A stretch of 42,856 nt of DNA. Source: Streptomyces sp. MP131-18. Lineage in GTDB: Bacteria; Actinomycetota; Actinomycetes; Streptomycetales; Streptomycetaceae. A program made the translations under genes and the position numbers. This document shows, piece by piece, positions 41,401-42,856 of the stretch. Position 1 is the first letter of the stretch. The number at the start of each line of letters is the position of its first letter. The stretch lies in assembly GCF_001984575.1 (NCBI RefSeq), contig NZ_LZNS01000001.1:887610-930465 (forward strand), written 5' to 3'. The notes under the pieces are model-generated. The model made no database searches and was not told where the DNA came from. It saw only the letters and a list, made by a program, of their open reading frames with translations.

Positions 41401-42855
41401 GTCGGCACCGGAGGCGGCGAGTTCCACGCCGGTGAAGGCGGACGGCACCCAGGGCCGCCCGTCGGCCACAGGGTCGCGGTCGAGAGCGGTCGGGTGCAGT
41501 GCCGCGTCCAGCAGCGCGGGGTGCAGACCGAAGCCGCTGGTCATGGTGCCCTCCGGCAGGGCGACCTCGGCCAGGATCTCGGCCCCGCGCCGCCATACGG
41601 CGCGCACCCCCTGGAAGAGCGGGCCGTGGGCCAACCCCGATTGCGCCAGCCCAGGATAGAGGCCGGCCAAGTCGACCGTTTCGGCGTCAGCGGGCGGCCA
41701 CTCGGCCAGGTCGACGGCCTGGCTGCCGCCACCGGCGGACAGGGTGCCGGTCGCGTGGCGTATCCATTTCTCGTCCCCCGGCTCGCCACCGGCGTTGTCC
41801 GGATGGCTGTAGAGGGAGAAAGTACGGGTGCCGGCCTCGTCGGGCCCGCCGACGGCTGCCTGGAGGTGTACGGCGCCGCTGTCGGGCACGATCAGGGGCG
41901 CCTCAACCGTGAGTTCCCCGACACGGCCGCAGCCCACTTCGTCGCCGGCCCGGAGGGCCATGTCGAGCAGCGCCGTCTCCGGCAGCAGCACGGCGCCGCC
42001 CACCTCGCGGTCGGCCAGCCAGGGATGTCCCACGGCGGACACCCGGCCGGTGAGCATCACTCCGCTGCCGTCCGCCATCGTGACGGCGGCGCCCAGCAGC
42101 TCGTGCCCCGCGGCCCGCACCCCCAGCTCGCCCGCGGCCTCCGTACCGCCGCCGGTGCGCAGCCAGTATGTGTCGCGCTGGAAGGGGTAGGTCGGCAGAT
42201 CCACCCGGTGCCCGCCGGCACACACGGCGGACCAGTCCACCGCGACGCCCGCCACCCACATCCGGGCCAGCCCTTCCAGTACCGCGACCGGCTCTTCCCG
42301 GTCCCGGCGTCCCAACGCTCCCACAACGGTCCCAGCCGCTTCCCCCACGCACTCTCCTGCCATCCCCGCCAGGGTCCCGTCCGGACCGATCTCCAGCAGG
42401 TGCCGCACGCCCTCCGCCTCCAGCACGCCCACCGCGTCGGAGAACCGCACGGCCTCCCGTACGTGCCGGACCCAGTATTCGGCCGATGTCCAGTCGCCCT
42501 CACCCGCACGCCGACCCGTCAACGTGGACACCACGCCGCACCGCGGCCGGTCGAACCGAAGGCCCTCCACCACGTCGCGGAACTCCCGCAGCATCGGGTC
42601 CATCAACGGCGAGTGGAACGCATGACTCACCCGCAGCCGCCGCGTCCGCACACCCCGCCCCGTGAACACCTCGCCCACGGCCAGCACCTGCTCCTCCACC
42701 CCGGACACCACCACCGCCGACGGCCCGTTCACCGCGGCGATCCCCACCACACCGCCCACCGACTCCACCACCGTGCGCACCTCATCCTCCGGTGCCGCAA
42801 CCGCCAGCATCGCCCCACCCGCCGGCAGCCTCTCCATCAACCGCCCCCGCGCCGC
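38458..42855 (-). CDS. Type I PKS 1 (5' part outside window): AT(malonyl)-DH(inactive)-ER-KR-ACP
   Basis: The frame is open to the window edge, so the KS and first part of the AT are missing. Visible order: rest of AT with VSHAFHSP (HAFH, the malonyl-CoA type); DH in which the HxxxGxxxxP motif reads REVGGAVLLP, the catalytic His being Arg (codon 42007-42009), and the usual Gly after Pro is Glu, although the Asp region HPALLDAALH is intact; ER with GLGFRDVLAAQG and the NADPH loop HAGASGIGMAA; KR with TGGTGTLG, FSSVAGVLGGAGQGNYAAAN (Ser, Tyr, Asn) and VDDG in place of LDD (B-type); ACP with GFDSLTAVEL; C-terminal docking helices. With the DH dead, the KR product would stay as a hydroxyl and the ER would have no substrate. 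It passes the chain to PKS 2. Confidence 0.95.
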   Translation of the reverse strand, partial: AARGRLMERLPAGGAMLAVAAPEDEVRTVVESVGGVVGIAAVNGPSAVVVSGVEEQVLAVGEVFTGRGVRTRRLRVSHAFHSPLMDPMLREFRDVVEGLRFDRPRCGVVSTLTGRRAGEGDWTSAEYWVRHVREAVRFSDAVGVLEAEGVRHLLEIGPDGTLAGMAGECVGEAAGTVVGALGRRDREEPVAVLEGLARMWVAGVAVDWSAVCAGGHRVDLPTYPFQRDTYWLRTGGGTEAAGELGVRAAGHELLGAAVTMADGSGVMLTGRVSAVGHPWLADREVGGAVLLPETALLDMALRAGDEVGCGRVGELTVEAPLIVPDSGAVHLQAAVGGPDEAGTRTFSLYSHPDNAGGEPGDEKWIRHATGTLSAGGGSQAVDLAEWPPADAETVDLAGLYPGLAQSGLAHGPLFQGVRAVWRRGAEILAEVALPEGTMTSGFGLHPALLDAALHPTALDRDPVADGRPWVPSAFTGVELAASGADVLRVRLEPSGPDAGAVELTAADTAGRLVARIDSVTLRPMSAESMREASRSAHSLFTLDWVPVTGQGDTAVPSTATVENAEELAALAEGGLPELVLHHVQEDAAVRGAFGHALAMVRAWLADERFSDARLLLITRRDVTSHAAVWGLIRTAQNENPGRLLLVDSDEETPAVERYAAALAAGETQLRLRGDQVLAPRLVRAAESGGLPLPANGPWHLAVREASPTADDLAPVVLPPSADEEPLLPGEVRIAVRNVGLGFRDVLAAQGALPEQPVRGLGGEAAGVVVDAGSEVTGLAPGDRVFGLVPNPVGPVARVDRRLLVRIPDGWTFADAASVPTAFLTAWMGLVELADVRPGHTVLVHAGASGIGMAAVQLARHLGAEVFATASPGKREALIRLGLDEAHVASSRSLDFREAFLAETEGRGFDVVLNSLPGKFVDASLDLLPRGGYFLHLGAEDLGEAEAAATRPNVVYRSLGLDDALPDQIAAWLPRMVELLDGGALRPLPVRSWDARRAPEAFRHLREARHVGKAVLRMPRAWEPDGTVLITGGTGTLGSLVARHLVTEHGIRHVLLVSRRGMTADGARELAADLTAAGAEPRVESCDVSDREALAGLLASIPPDRPLRAVVHTAGVVDDGVIGSLTDEQIERVIRAKVDSALNLDELTADLDLAQFVLFSSVAGVLGGAGQGNYAAANAVLDALATRRHERGLPAVSMAWGLWEADSGMTAGLAATDRARVARAGVRPIPSTEALALFDAALQRGEPTVAPVQLDLSALRARAAAEGGVPPILRDLVPAPARRAAGGETSAASEAADLRRKLERAGESERLAILTELVREQAAIVLGHTDLTRVDADQPFRDAGFDSLTAVELRNHLGAATGIRLPATMVFDFPRPSELAEHLLSEIAPQENAPGGDADPFEGEFRKALAQIPMSTFRDAGVMGILRRLVGLGDEADQAADKPEATAIAAMDVADLVNRALHKNKP

Positions 42856-42856
42856 G

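Noticed and set aside
1..42856. CRISPR arrays, rRNA or tRNA genes, integrase or complete insertion sequences
   Set aside because: None was recognised: no regularly spaced repeats, no cloverleaf with a conserved T-loop, no transposase or integrase motifs in the coding frames.

Overview
The window is very GC-rich, its genes have strong third-position GC bias, GTG and TTG starts occur with GGAGG-type ribosome binding sites, and the gene families (two-domain laccase, Tat-exported enzymes, CUT1 sugar ABC operon without its own ATPase, modular type I PKS) point to a Streptomyces-type actinomycete. No TTA codon was noticed in the genes I read, but this was not checked systematically.

Left part (1-8.8 kb), mixed metabolism: the 3' end of a secreted alginate-lyase-like (PL7) plus GH16-like enzyme; a FAD amine-oxidase-type protein fused to a PrmC/HemK-type NPPY methyltransferase; about 1 kb with no secure gene but a GGCA microsatellite and a possibly frameshifted small ORF; an aminoglycoside/choline-phosphotransferase-fold kinase; a 242-bp MITE-like element with 19-bp terminal inverted repeats; a secreted protein of unknown function; and, divergently, a secreted DUF1906 protein with two peptidoglycan-binding repeats.

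Middle part (8.8-15.9 kb), an amino-sugar glycan locus: SIS protein, lipoprotein sugar-binding protein and two permeases form a leftward operon. Facing away are a GH89 alpha-N-acetylglucosaminidase without signal peptide and a GntR/UTRA regulator. A SigA-like promoter and a dyad lie in the shared region. Uptake of a GlcNAc-containing oligosaccharide followed by cytoplasmic cleavage is the simplest reading.

Next (15.8-23.9 kb), a LysR regulator divergent from a Tat-exported aldo/keto reductase, then a small laccase divergent from a two-gene operon: ThuA plus sugar dehydrogenase, and cupredoxin plus DUF1080 (3-keto-disaccharide hydrolase). These could form a secreted copper-linked sugar-oxidation module. 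A short MMPL-transporter remnant lies between this module and the PKS cluster.

Right part (24.2-42.9 kb), the 3' end of a modular type I PKS cluster transcribed leftward. PKS 1 (5' end outside the window) is AT(malonyl)-DH-ER-KR-ACP with the DH catalytic His replaced by Arg. PKS 2 is KS-AT(methylmalonyl)-DH-ER-KR-ACP with intact motifs. PKS 3 is KS-AT(methylmalonyl)-KR-ACP followed by a terminal unit KS-AT(degenerate)-ketosteroid-isomerase-like domain, with no ACP and no thioesterase. The isomerase-like domain keeps the Tyr/Asp/Asp catalytic set of ketosteroid isomerase and is preceded by its own Shine-Dalgarno-like sequence and ATG. With the dead DH leaving a hydroxyl at C7, the terminal unit is a good candidate for a tetrahydropyran-forming (pyran synthase) module. 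This is the most interesting system in the window.
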